In this document: piece after piece, positions 8,228 through 16,659 of the stretch | Layout of the letters: every line of letters starts with the position of its first letter | Numbering within the stretch: position 1 is the stretch's first letter | Assembly: GCF_014643595.1 (NCBI RefSeq) | Contig: NZ_BMJT01000006.1 | Span: 62,001 to 126,000, forward strand | DNA length: 64,000 bases | Direction of reading: 5' to 3' | DNA from: Lysinibacillus alkalisoli | GTDB lineage: Bacteria; Bacillota; Bacilli; Bacillales_A; Planococcaceae | The notes under the pieces: model-generated | What the model was told of the DNA's origin: nothing | Databases searched by the model: none | The model's input: only the letters and a program-made list of their open reading frames with translations | Program-made: the position numbers and the translations under genes

Positions 8228-9478
8228 TCACCCCTGTAGTTTCTTAGTTGGTACTTTTACACGGAAACAAGCGCCCTGCCCCGTGCTTTCACAAGTAATC
8301 ACTCCTTGTAATTGATGAACTAAATCTCGCACGTGAGACAGCCCAATACCTGTAGCTGCAACGCCTGCTTGATTATACTTCGTTGTAAATCCTGGCTCAA
8401 AAATAATCGTTGCATCCTCTGTAGCCACACCCATACCCTCATCCGTAACGATAAACCACGTATTCAACCCTTGCTCTTTCACTTGTATCGTAATAACCCC
8501 TCGCGTCATTGCTTCTACAGCATTGGCTACTAAGTTATTTAGAATCGTTAAAATGACTAATTGCTCTTTCACCGCATAATCTGTTAGTTGGTCCACTTGA
8601 ATTATAATATTCTTTTGTAAATGTAACGCGTAATTTTCATTACTCACTCTCACATGTTGTACAAGTTGAGATAACTGTGCTTCATAACTATGATGGGTTG
8701 TTAAATTATTCAAACTTGCATAAATACGTTGAGAATCCTTCTTTACCTCATGAATTTCTTGGGCAATATGTAGAGCTGATGTGTAACTTTGATGCTCTTC
8801 TGTTTTTAATTGCCGATATAAGCTATAACTTTGCGCCATTACTTTTTCAATTTGATCCATCATTTTTTGCAAATAAAACGCTTCCATATACATAGTCGAG
8901 TTTACTGTTAAGTCAGCTGTCAGTTGACGTTGGCTGTAAGCTTGTGCAATTGAATAATAAATACCCACAACAAAAAAGCTCCTAAAACAAGCCACACCAA
9001 TAATAAGAAGCCAACCCGTATAATCAATTGTAGTATGCAAAAATGCGTAACGTAACAATTGTTCACTACTGTTTGCAGTCACTTCAACGGCAACAGCTAG
9101 CACCCCTAATATAATAGCCCGCTCTCGCTGTTGATCTAACTTTAAAAACCGATAGCCGATACTATAAACTGTGTAAAAAATAAGCACAGGTGTATTTTCG
9201 TATAGGCTACTTAAAAAGGTATCACGATGGAAACCAATATCAATTAATGTGCGTGTTAATACAACAACTACGCCTGTTACAACACCTGTGCGTACAATGT
9301 GGGATGTGGGTCGAATTAATAATAATAACAAAAAAACAATACTACCTAAACCAAAACGAAAACTAATATGTTCAAAAGGTAATAATTTTATCTCACTGCT
9401 AATTGCTGTTAAGGTTGCAATAATAAATACCCATAGCCATTCATATTTATTATGGGATAATTGTAATGAACGTGGCAT
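8228..9478 (-). CDS. Membrane sensor histidine kinase, GlnK (YcbA) type
   Basis: A 416-residue kinase with about six membrane helices in the first 185 residues, a coiled linker, and a C-terminal HATPase domain. The ATP-binding landmarks are the N box NNLVANAVEAM (near 320), DEGMGVA (G1, near 355) and TGIGLSHVRDLV (G2, near 385). The phosphorylated His region is less typical, as in GlnK/YcbA-like and SpoOB-type kinases. It is paired with the response regulator four bases downstream and lies upstream of gltP, supporting amino-acid sensing. ATG at 9478 follows AAAGAGGCGATG. Confidence 0.86.
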   Translation of the reverse strand: MPRSLQLSHNKYEWLWVFIIATLTAISSEIKLLPFEHISFRFGLGSIVFLLLLLIRPTSHIVRTGVVTGVVVVLTRTLIDIGFHRDTFLSSLYENTPVLIFYTVYSIGYRFLKLDQQRERAIILGVLAVAVEVTANSSEQLLRYAFLHTTIDYTGWLLIIGVACFRSFFVVGIYYSIAQAYSQRQLTADLTVNSTMYMEAFYLQKMMDQIEKVMAQSYSLYRQLKTEEHQSYTSALHIAQEIHEVKKDSQRIYASLNNLTTHHSYEAQLSQLVQHVRVSNENYALHLQKNIIIQVDQLTDYAVKEQLVILTILNNLVANAVEAMTRGVITIQVKEQGLNTWFIVTDEGMGVATEDATIIFEPGFTTKYNQAGVAATGIGLSHVRDLVHQLQGVITCESTGQGACFRVKVPTKKLQG

Positions 9479-9652
9479 ATCATCGCCTCTTTCTCTCCTG
9501 CTTATTCATTATTTTAACATTACTACACGGTCGAGAAGCATATAAAAAATGTCGTCATATGAATCAAACTTTATTAACTGAGCCACTATCTTCGCTATGC
9601 TACAACAACTCTTTATGAAGCATAGACTACGAGGCTTGATATGAAAATAGAA

Positions 9653-9693
9653 AAGTGGTAAAGGGAGCGATTATTTTCCCTTTACCACTTATT
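9653..9693 (-). terminator. Terminator (member of a repeated AAAGTGG(C/T)AAAGGG hairpin family)
   Basis: A stem of about 14 bp, AAGTGGTAAAGGGA with TCCCTTTACCACTT, lies just downstream of the minus-strand gene ending at 9694. Close relatives of this hairpin occur at 37345, 43911 and 49892. Confidence 0.82.
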
Positions 9694-11382
9694 TTATTCT
9701 TTGATTTTAAGACCTTTAAGTTCGACCTCTTTAATCGGTAAGAATTGCTCGCCTGTGTCGCCATACGTAATCGCTAACTCATCTGCCACTTCAATATAAA
9801 TAGCTAATGGTTCAGCCTCTGTGCTCACAATAAAGTTTTGACCATTATCTAGTAAAATGTTTACCATCGTATAATCGCCAATACGCTCTTTATACACACG
9901 TTGCACTTTACCTGTTACTTTTTTCTCCTCTGCATCTGCTACATTTTCTACTGTAGAGCCGCCTCTAGTAAGTGCCACTTTATAGAGTTTTAAAGCCTCT
10001 TGTGGTGTAGTAGCGAACACAGAAATTTCTGGGTTAGCTGCAGATACGATGAAATAATTTTGTAAGAAACCATTGGCATCTAACACAGGAGTTAGCCAAC
10101 TTGCCTCTCCATAGAAATTATAAAGAATTGGCATTTGACCTTTCCACTTTTTCTCGATAAATTTCTTTTCAATGATTTGCAACGCACCTTGTGAGTCCAT
10201 ATATGACTCTGATAAATCACCTGTATAGTAGGTGGCTTCACCTGTTTGAGCATTCGTTAATGAATAACCTAACATAGAATCCACGCCTTTTTTCGGGCTG
10301 GTGAAGTCGGTAAAGTAATACATATCACCATTCTCATCAAAGACAGGACTAACGTTAGCTTCTGTCCCTTCATCTGATGGTAATTTAACATCTTTTTTAC
10401 TCATAACGGAGTTCCAGAAGCCATGAATATAATTTCCGTAATAGCTATTTTGCAAGCTTACTACCTCTGGCGCAATTGCACCATCCACCCACTTAGGTAC
10501 ATCTTTTAATGCGTACTGCTCAATCTTACCTGACTGCGCATCTACCATAATTAAACCTTTGACGTCAAAGCCGTCACGAGCACTAATATATTTCCCGTAT
10601 GAGCGAATGTAATAAGGTTTACCATCATCATTTACTTCCATTTGTGGTTTGCCATAGAATATCATCTTAGGGTGATTTAAGCGCATATGACGCGTTAAAT
10701 TTTTATTTAAATATGCAGATGGGATATAGCGCATCTCTTGTTTAATAAATTTAGGGTTAGCTGTAGAATCTGTAGCACTCATCATAAAATAACCTGGTGT
10801 TGTGTCGCCCTTCATCCAGCGGAAAAAGCCTGTAAATTCCACTGGTGCTACATATACATAATCACCAGCTACTTTTTGAATTTGTAAACTACCTAATTCA
10901 TAATAACTTGCATCAGGTACTTGTCCGAACGCTTTTTTCATTTTATTACGCACAAACTTTGGTGGTACACTTGCTGGTTTTTTCGTTTCATCAAATGGTG
11001 TTAACTCTACCTTTTCTTTCATCTCAGCCGATTTAAATTTATCATTGGCATTTAATAAAGGAGCAGCAAATAAATACGCACATGCCAATAAACTAACTAA
11101 AAAAATAGCCCCTTTTACCTTTCTCTCTGTACCCATTGCAAAAATGGCACCTAATAAGGCTAGCACAACAATCGCTGGCGCAAAGGCTAACCAGTTCATA
11201 TCCATTTTTGTTACATATACAACAATCATCGTTGTCATTAAAATTAAAATAAAAGCACCAATAAATACTTTTACTTTAGCATTCATACTAGGGCCTGTAC
11301 CATCTTTACGTTTACTAGCCATTGGCACAAGTAATATACTTGCTACTAGTGCAACAACTGCTGATGTTATAAAAAAGATCAT
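9694..11382 (-). CDS. Membrane protein of unknown function with large extracellular part
   Basis: A 562-residue protein I do not recognise. The first 115 residues contain four predicted membrane helices (about 1-20, 38-60, 64-85 and 92-112) and a basic RKDG loop. Residues about 120-562 form a hydrophilic, mostly beta-looking region rich in Tyr/Phe/Gly, with repeated short motifs of the MYYFTDF, YKALTRG and PWVDGAI type. It has no lipobox, LPxTG or SLH motif. The gene is divergent from the lysoplasmalogenase-like gene over 71 bases and ends at a strong terminator, so it is probably monocistronic. Confidence 0.75.
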   Translation of the reverse strand: MIFFITSAVVALVASILLVPMASKRKDGTGPSMNAKVKVFIGAFILILMTTMIVVYVTKMDMNWLAFAPAIVVLALLGAIFAMGTERKVKGAIFLVSLLACAYLFAAPLLNANDKFKSAEMKEKVELTPFDETKKPASVPPKFVRNKMKKAFGQVPDASYYELGSLQIQKVAGDYVYVAPVEFTGFFRWMKGDTTPGYFMMSATDSTANPKFIKQEMRYIPSAYLNKNLTRHMRLNHPKMIFYGKPQMEVNDDGKPYYIRSYGKYISARDGFDVKGLIMVDAQSGKIEQYALKDVPKWVDGAIAPEVVSLQNSYYGNYIHGFWNSVMSKKDVKLPSDEGTEANVSPVFDENGDMYYFTDFTSPKKGVDSMLGYSLTNAQTGEATYYTGDLSESYMDSQGALQIIEKKFIEKKWKGQMPILYNFYGEASWLTPVLDANGFLQNYFIVSAANPEISVFATTPQEALKLYKVALTRGGSTVENVADAEEKKVTGKVQRVYKERIGDYTMVNILLDNGQNFIVSTEAEPLAIYIEVADELAITYGDTGEQFLPIKEVELKGLKIKE

Positions 11383-11453
11383 TTTATGTCATCCTCTCTT
11401 CTTGTTATTTACGCAACACATTGAATTAAGTTTCACTTTAGGAGGTATTTTTC

Positions 11454-12077
11454 ATGTTAGTACTCGCCGTTATAATTGGCCTATTTTATATTTTTGGCTT
11501 TTCATTTATTCCAGACTCACTCATATATGTGGTTAAAATAATCCCGATGTTATTGCTTATCATTTATGCTGTGCGTCTGCCAATAGCTAAATCAAATTAC
11601 CGTACTTGGCTTATTATTGGCTTGATACTTTGTATGGTTGGTGACTTTACTTTGCAATGGTTTATTATTGGCTTATTGTTCTTTTTAAGTGGGCATATTG
11701 CCTACATTATCGCTTTCTTGTCAACGGCTAAAAATAGTCGCCCTATATGGATAACATTACTTATTACAGGGCACGCATTGTTGATGATTTATTTTATAGC
11801 CTTTGCTGTTTATCAGCGAGGGGACACCATACTAGCTATTGCTATAGTCGGTTACATTAGTGTCATTTTAACGATGGGGCTCATTGCTTTTAGAACAGGT
11901 AATTCATTGGCTATTCGTGCAGCGTTATTATTTATTATATCGGATTCTGTTTTATCTATTGATCGCTTTATTATTTCTTTAGATATGGCTCATATTATTG
12001 TGATGTTTACGTATTATAGTGCACAGCTTTTATTTGTTTTAAGCCTTTCGCAATATTCAGCCAATACTAAAAAGTGA
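11454..12077 (+). CDS. Lysoplasmalogenase-like membrane protein (YhhN/TMEM86 family)
   Basis: The 207 residues are almost entirely hydrophobic, with about eight helices. Two acidic-residue motifs mark the YhhN family: LILCMVGDFTLQ (near residue 60) and FFLSGHIAYIIAFL (near 78), with a third conserved Asp in FIISDSVLSIDRF (near 165). Characterised relatives hydrolyse vinyl-ether lysophospholipids or are steroid-inducible membrane proteins; the bacterial substrate is uncertain. An AGGAGG site precedes ATG at 11454. pepT follows 36 bases later on the same strand. Confidence 0.83.
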   Translation: MLVLAVIIGLFYIFGFSFIPDSLIYVVKIIPMLLLIIYAVRLPIAKSNYRTWLIIGLILCMVGDFTLQWFIIGLLFFLSGHIAYIIAFLSTAKNSRPIWITLLITGHALLMIYFIAFAVYQRGDTILAIAIVGYISVILTMGLIAFRTGNSLAIRAALLFIISDSVLSIDRFIISLDMAHIIVMFTYYSAQLLFVLSLSQYSANTKK

Positions 12078-12113
12078 TACAATAGTATCGACATTCATGA
12101 GGAGGCATCAGTT

Positions 12114-13340
12114 ATGATGAAAGAAAAAGTAATTGAACGTTTAATTCGTTATACAAAGATTGATACACAATCTGATTTTAAAAGTGATACTACACCATCT
12201 ACCCCAAAACAGTTTGATTTATTACATGTTTTACAAGATGAACTTAAAGAAATTGGTTTGACTAATATCACACTAGATGAAAACGGCTATTTATTTGCTA
12301 CATTAGCTAGCAATACTACAAAAGATGTACCTACTATTGGCTTTCTAGCGCATGTTGATACCACACCTGATTTCACAGGTACACATGTAAAACCACAGCG
12401 CATTGATCATTATGATGGCAAAGATATTGTATTAAATGATTCACTGACAATGTCAACAACCGAATTTCCTGAACTTAAAAATTACATTGGCCAAACATTA
12501 ATTACAACGGATGGCACAACATTATTAGGTGCAGATGATAAAGCTGGAATTGCTGAAATTATGACTGCTATGGAATACTTAGTACAACATCCTGAGATTA
12601 AACATGGAGAATTACGTGTAGCTTTCACACCAGATGAAGAAATTGGTAGAGGCCCACATAAATTTGATGTCGAAAAATTTAATGCTGATTATGCTTATAC
12701 GATGGATGGTGGCCCTTTAGGCGAACTACAGTATGAGAGTTTTAATGCGGCTGGTGCAGTAGTTACAACGACAGGCACAAGTGTACACCCTGGCTCGGCT
12801 AAAGATAAAATGGTCAATGCTATTACATTAGCTATCGAGTTTCAAAATGCGATGCCAAAAGATGCTGTACCTGAAAAAACAGAAGGTTATGAAGGCTTTA
12901 TTCATTTAATGGACTTCTCTGGTCAAATTGAACATGCCGAGCTTTCTTACATCATTCGTGACCATGATAGAGAAAAATTTGAAGATAAGAAAAAATTAAT
13001 GCAAACGGTTGTTCAACAAATGCAAACTAAACATGGCGAACAGGCCATTCAAATTGCGATAGAAGACCAATATTATAATATGGGTGAGAAGATTTTACCT
13101 GTAAAAGAGATTGTAGATATTGCAAGTGAGGCTATGAAGAAGCTGGGTATTGAACCTATTACTATGCCGATTCGCGGTGGTACAGACGGCTCTCAATTAT
13201 CTTATATGGGATTACCAACACCAAATATTTTTGCTGGTGGCGAAAATATGCACGGAAAGTTTGAATATGTAAGTGCTGAAACGATGGAAAAAGCCACACA
13301 AGTCATTTTAGAGATTGTTCAAATGTTTGAAGCTCGTTAA
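12114..13340 (+). CDS. pepT: Peptidase T (tripeptide aminopeptidase)
   Basis: A 408-residue M20B metallopeptidase, the usual length for PepT. Zinc-ligand and catalytic motifs are present: [12 protein letters not shown] (His/Asp, near residue 78), [12 protein letters not shown] (bridging Asp, near 141), [12 protein letters not shown] (Glu pair, near 176), TMDGGPLGE (Asp, near 200) and the C-terminal [13 protein letters not shown] (His, near 382). It removes N-terminal residues from tripeptides in the cytosol. ATG at 12114 follows AGGAGG by eight bases. Two terminators follow. Confidence 0.95.
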   Translation: MMKEKVIERLIRYTKIDTQSDFKSDTTPSTPKQFDLLHVLQDELKEIGLTNITLDENGYLFATLASNTTKDVPTIGFLAHVDTTPDFTGTHVKPQRIDHYDGKDIVLNDSLTMSTTEFPELKNYIGQTLITTDGTTLLGADDKAGIAEIMTAMEYLVQHPEIKHGELRVAFTPDEEIGRGPHKFDVEKFNADYAYTMDGGPLGELQYESFNAAGAVVTTTGTSVHPGSAKDKMVNAITLAIEFQNAMPKDAVPEKTEGYEGFIHLMDFSGQIEHAELSYIIRDHDREKFEDKKKLMQTVVQQMQTKHGEQAIQIAIEDQYYNMGEKILPVKEIVDIASEAMKKLGIEPITMPIRGGTDGSQLSYMGLPTPNIFAGGENMHGKFEYVSAETMEKATQVILEIVQMFEAR

Positions 13341-13361
13341 GTTTGATGACCACACATAAGA

Positions 13362-13395
13362 GAATAGCGCCAATGCGTTATTCTTTTATTTTTAT
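13362..13395 (+). terminator. Terminator after pepT (first)
   Basis: AGAATAGCGC pairs with GCGTTATTCT (one G-U pair) around CAAT and runs into TTTATTTTTA. Confidence 0.75.
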
Positions 13396-13399
13396 TCAT

Positions 13400-13438
13400 A
13401 AAAAAGCTGCCTTGCTCTATAGAACAAGGCAGGCTTTC
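13400..13438. terminator. Second hairpin after pepT
   Basis: A stem built on GCCTTG...CAAGGC with flanking AAAAAAGCT and AGGCTTT forms a second terminator-like hairpin just behind the first. Confidence 0.65.
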
Positions 13439-13568
13439 TGCATGTGATACACTTCCTAAATATGAGGGGGGTTTAGGAGCGTTTCATGAACTAGCAAACT
13501 TCTGGAGAAAAGTAGCTAAAGTTCAACCTCATTACACTCGTTTTGTAAGTGAGGATTAATCTTTACAA

Positions 13569-13589
13569 TGATAATGATAATTGTTATCA
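13569..13589. promoter_or_regulatory. Fur box
   Basis: TGATAATGATAATTGTTATCA closely matches the GATAATGATAATCATTATC iron box (a TGATAAT/ATTATCA-type repeat). It lies 50 bases upstream of the FhuF-like gene, where Fur binding would block the promoter; a TTTACA at 13562-13567 is a possible -35 and a TATAAT lies at 13612-13617. Confidence 0.88.
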
Positions 13590-13639
13590 ATTAAAATGTC
13601 AACTGTTTTCCTATAATTTTTTTAAAAGGAGTGATTTTT

Positions 13640-14350
13640 ATGCCTGCTTTAACGATGGACCAAGTACGTCAACTCAATAGTTACAGTATTTATACGACTG
13701 AACCTAAACGTGTTTTATTTACACTGGCTAATTTAGAACAAGACTTTTATTTAACCGATTTTCGCAATCTCCTTATGGGCTTAACAAATGCGCCTACTGA
13801 AGCGGCGGCAGTTTCCCACTTTGCAAGACGTTATGGCATGTTTTTTGCTATGCAATTTTATATGTTAGCCGCTTATGATGAAATATGGGATGGCAAGTTC
13901 GAGGACATACGCTTTGATGCAACAGAGGAGTTTGGCAATCACACGGTTAGTATGTTTGTAAATCCTAATGATTGGCGTTATGTTGACGATGATGAGAGAG
14001 AATCCGTTATCCAATCTATTTTATATAAACAAGGTCACATTTTTGTACAACAATTACGAAAGGTGACAAGTATTTCTCCACTTACGATTTGGGAGAATTT
14101 TTTCGGTTATTTACTTTGGCATTATCATGTATTACTAGAAAACCCCGGTTTAGCTGACCAAGCAATGGCGGATATTGAGATATTAGAAGCCTCAGAAACA
14201 TGGGCATTATTCTCTAATAAATCTTGGTGGGCGGATTATACAGGTGGACAAAGCCCTTCTGCCCTTATTAATGTACCTGTACGAAAGAGTTGTTGTTTTT
14301 CTAAAGATATGCCTGGTTTAATGGCATGTGGCTTCTGTCCTTTAAAGTAA
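13640..14350 (+). CDS. FhuF-like (2Fe-2S) siderophore-iron reductase
   Basis: The 236 residues end in a Cys pattern that defines FhuF-type 2Fe-2S proteins: CC-x10-C-x2-C (CCFSKDMPGLMACGFC, residues about 219-234). The preceding 200 residues resemble the FhuF/IucA-IucC C-terminal-like domain (ISPLTIWENFFGYLLWHYH). Such proteins reduce ferric iron from siderophores in the cytosol. An upstream GTG at 13631 overlaps the AAAGGAG site, so ATG at 13640 is preferred. The Fur box 50 bases upstream fits iron-limited expression. No siderophore transporter is adjacent. Confidence 0.85.
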   Translation: MPALTMDQVRQLNSYSIYTTEPKRVLFTLANLEQDFYLTDFRNLLMGLTNAPTEAAAVSHFARRYGMFFAMQFYMLAAYDEIWDGKFEDIRFDATEEFGNHTVSMFVNPNDWRYVDDDERESVIQSILYKQGHIFVQQLRKVTSISPLTIWENFFGYLLWHYHVLLENPGLADQAMADIEILEASETWALFSNKSWWADYTGGQSPSALINVPVRKSCCFSKDMPGLMACGFCPLK

Positions 14351-14401
14351 AATAAAAAAGTGCTATTATTTGAATAACGCAATGGTAAAGGAGGCATCCA
14401 T

Positions 14402-14443
14402 ATGACAGCATTTATAACAAATGCGTGTTTAGTACGTCACTAA
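14402..14443 (+). CDS. 13-residue leader peptide upstream of the FusB-type gene
   Basis: ATG at 14402 begins MTAFITNACLVRH and stops at TAA 14441-14443. It has a full-strength AAAGGAGG site seven bases upstream, better than that of the downstream gene. The stop codon overlaps the 5' arm of a hairpin (14443-14482). Short translated leaders with mutually exclusive hairpins are known upstream of staphylococcal fusB and many ribosome-protection genes. The arrangement implies that ribosomes on this leader influence expression of the EF-G-binding protein. Confidence 0.65.
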   Translation: MTAFITNACLVRH

Positions 14444-14504
14444 TTGTCTGTGGAGCGGTTACAAATACTCTCTTCAGACAATCATAAACATGATTAAAGA
14501 AGAG
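14443..14504 (+). promoter_or_regulatory. Candidate attenuator between leader peptide and FusB-type gene
   Basis: The arms ATTGTCTG (14443-14450) and CAGACAAT (14475-14482) are perfect inverted copies and the helix extends through GAG/CTC. A second hairpin AATCAT-aaac-ATGATT (14480-14495) shares bases with it. CTCTTC (14470-14475) can also pair with GAAGAG (14499-14504), which is part of the gene's ribosome binding site. These pairings are mutually exclusive. No T-run follows, so translational rather than transcriptional control is more likely. Confidence 0.55.
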
Positions 14505-14514
14505 GAGCAAAAAA

Positions 14515-15144
14515 ATGTTTATTAATGTGGCACAATTTAATTTTATAAAACAACAAGCAAAAAAAATAACGCAAGCAAAAAACACTACAAATGATGGTGC
14601 CGTTTTAAAGGCTGTACAGGAAGTCGTTATTGCTGACTTGGCGCAAAAAATTACCATGACAGAAGAAGAACTCACGTTATTATTGCCCATCATTGACCTT
14701 AAAAATCAACAAGAAGCAGAACAGTTTGTCAATACATTAGCTTCTTATGTTAAACCTTTTCCTGTTTTAACAAAGGCGACCATTAAAACATTATTTAAAA
14801 AAGAAAAGAAATTAGCTTATCCACCATTGGAACAAGTTGACTGGCAAAGTTGTTCTTTCATTGCATGGGATGATGTAAGTACAAATCGACGATATATCGT
14901 TTATGAACATGGCGACTTGCGTGGACTAAGAGGTGTAATCAGTAAAAATCATGTTAAAGGTGTTTGTAGTGTGTGTCACCAACATGGTACTGTTACACAA
15001 TTTACTTTAGCTAAAAAAGGGAATCAAGTAGACCAATTCACGAGTCGTACCAATTATATTTGTGTAGATTCAGATACTTGTAACGAACAAATTAGCGATT
15101 TAGAACATATGCTGCAATTTTTTGCTTATATTGCACAAACCTAA
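14515..15144 (+). CDS. FusB-family elongation factor G-binding protein
   Basis: A 209-residue protein matching the FusB/FusC (Fbp) family: an N-terminal helical domain (about 1-80) and a C-terminal treble-clef zinc finger with CSVCHQHG (near 155) and CVDSDTC (near 186) as the four-Cys site. FusB-type proteins bind EF-G and release it from stalled ribosomes, giving fusidic acid resistance in staphylococci; chromosomal homologues are widespread in Bacillales and may act in ribosome recycling. The gene has a leader peptide and hairpins upstream. Its terminator is split by the IS insertion. Resistance itself cannot be read from sequence. Confidence 0.85.
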   Translation: MFINVAQFNFIKQQAKKITQAKNTTNDGAVLKAVQEVVIADLAQKITMTEEELTLLLPIIDLKNQQEAEQFVNTLASYVKPFPVLTKATIKTLFKKEKKLAYPPLEQVDWQSCSFIAWDDVSTNRRYIVYEHGDLRGLRGVISKNHVKGVCSVCHQHGTVTQFTLAKKGNQVDQFTSRTNYICVDSDTCNEQISDLEHMLQFFAYIAQT

Positions 15145-15163
15145 CAAAAAAGCATACCGAAAT
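15145..15163 (+). terminator. 5' half of a terminator split by the IS, with left target-site copy
   Basis: AAAAAAGCATACCG (to 15159) is complementary to CGGTATGCTTTTTT beginning at 16642, on the far side of the insertion. Removing 15164-16637 and one AAT copy restores a 14-bp stem with loop AAATT and a T-run, an ideal terminator for the FusB-type gene. AAT at 15161-15163 is the left copy of the probable 3-bp target duplication (right copy 16638-16640). Confidence 0.82.
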
Positions 15164-15170
15164 GGTGCTG

Positions 15171-15214
15171 CACCCCAAAAGTTAGAGTTAAAAACTAACT
15201 TTTGGGGTGTTTTT
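15171..15214 (+). terminator. Hairpin terminator at the IS left end
   Basis: CACCCCAAAAGTTAG and CTAACTTTTGGGGTG form a perfect 15-bp stem followed by TTTTT, just before orfA. It overlaps the left inverted repeat and would stop transcription entering the transposase genes from outside. Confidence 0.75.
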
Positions 15215-15216
15215 CT

Positions 15217-15780
15217 ATGGCAAAATATAGCGAAGAATTCAGATTAAAGATTGTTCGAGAGTATTTGGAGGGTACTCAAGGTTATCTATTATTAGCACAA
15301 AAATAGGATATTCCATCTACAACGCCAATTAGAAGATAGGTAAAGGCTTATAAAGCTTTTGGAGTTGAAGGTTTACAACGGAAAATAGGTAAAGAAGACT
15401 ATCCTGTTCAATTCAAATTAGATGTATTAAACTTTATGAAACAAACAGGTGCTTCTTACCAAGATACAGCGATTCAATTTAACATGAATAATCCGAGCTT
15501 AATCGCAATTTGGAACAGTAAATTTTTAAAAGAAGGAATAGAAGGCCTGCAAGAAAAAGCAAAGGGACGGCTGTCTATGTCAAAAAAACCAAAAGCTATA
15601 TCTACTAAACCAGAAAAACCAATGTCTCGTGAGGAGCAGTTAGAACGCGAAAATGAACTGCTTCGTCTGGAGGTTGCGTATTTAAAAAAGTTGAAGGCTT
15701 TTCGAGAGAAACCGGATGCCTTCCTCGAAAAGCACAAGCAGCGATTGCCATTGAACTCAAAGAAGAAGGATTCCGATTAA
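15217..15780 (+). pseudogene. IS3-family orfA (helix-turn-helix protein), two nonsense codons
   Basis: The frame from ATG at 15217 reads MAKYSEEFRLKIVREYLEG, typical of IS150-type OrfA, but is broken by TAG at 15304 and 15337. After the second stop it continues as a normal OrfA through a helix-turn-helix-like part and a leucine-zipper-like stretch (REEQLERENELLRLEVAYLKK). The second stop stands where the family has Trp after Arg-Arg, so TGG to TAG is likely. The product would be truncated at 29 residues. Confidence 0.85.
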
Positions 15781-16607
15781 AAGACATTTTTAAGCAAGTC
15801 GATATTCCAGAAGCAACGTATCATTATCATATCAAGCAGCTGAAGAAAAACGATCCAGATCAGGCTTGGAAAACGTTGATTTTAGAGGTTTTCGAGAAAC
15901 ATAAAGGTCGGTATGGCTATCGTCGAATCCATGCGGAATTAAAAGCGCAAGGACACAAAATCAATCATAAAAAAGTACAGCGAATCATGAATGAAATGAA
16001 TTTAAAATGCGAAAAATTCGTGCGTAAGTCTCGTTATAAATCGTATAAAGGAACTATTGGAAAAGTCGCAAAGAATCGATTAAACTGACGTTTCAACACA
16101 CCAAATGCCTTTCAAAAACGAGTGACTGACGTAACAGAATTTAAGTGTACAAATGATGAAAAATTGTATTTAAGCCCAATCATGGATTTATTCTACAGTG
16201 AAATTATTAGTTTCAGTCTGTCTAAACGCCCTACACTTGATTTCGTGATGGACTCACTTAAACAAGCACTTCCAATCATTCATGAGCGTGCGAATTATCG
16301 AACATCGATTCATTCCGATCAGGGCTGGCATTATCAACATAGCAAATGGATGAAAACATTAAAGCAAAACAAGATTTTCCAAAGTATGTCTCGTAAAGCA
16401 ACATGTGCAGACAATGCGGTAATGGAGAACTTCTTTGGCTTACTCAAACAAGAAATGTATTACGGGGAGAAATTAATCTCATACGAAGCGTTACAGAAGA
16501 AAATTGAGAAATACATCGATTATTATAATAACGAGCGAATTAAACAAAAACTGGCCGGCATGAGCCCAGTAAAATACCGAACTCACGCCAGCCAATTAGC
16601 TGCATAA
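15690..16607 (+). pseudogene. IS3-family orfB (DDE integrase), one nonsense codon
   Basis: The -1 frame after the slippery site encodes an HTH_21-type segment (HKGRYGYRRIHAELKAQG), a stop TGA at 16086-16088, and then the rve integrase core with TDVTEF (first Asp), HSDQGWHYQ (second Asp) and MENFFG (Glu, 35 residues after the second Asp), ending KYRTHASQLAA. The catalytic triad is intact but the internal stop separates it from the N-terminal part. The copy is probably immobile unless complemented. Confidence 0.85.
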
Positions 16608-16659
16608 ATAAAACTCTAACTTTAAGGGGTCACTACCAATTCGGTATGCTTTTTTGTTA

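Larger units (their letters stand above)
15164..16637 (+). mobile_element. Decayed IS3-family (IS150-like) insertion sequence
   Basis: The 1,474-bp element has imperfect terminal inverted repeats (left GGTGCTGCACCCC...AAAGTTAGAGTT, right complement GGTAGTGACCCC...AAAGTTAGAGTT) and a 3-bp target duplication AAT. It encodes orfA and orfB in a -1 overlap with an A AAA AAG slippery heptamer at 15684-15690, the usual IS3 arrangement. Three in-frame stops (TAG 15304, TAG 15337, TGA 16086) disable it. The DDE residues of the integrase core are still present. The exact outer boundary could be off by a base because the flanking TGG/CCA is ambiguous. Confidence 0.88.

Noticed and set aside
14412-14693. 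Minus-strand frame opposite the FusB-type gene start
   Set aside because: It is antisense to a well-supported gene and its leader, with no ribosome site and Phe/Ser-rich shadow composition.
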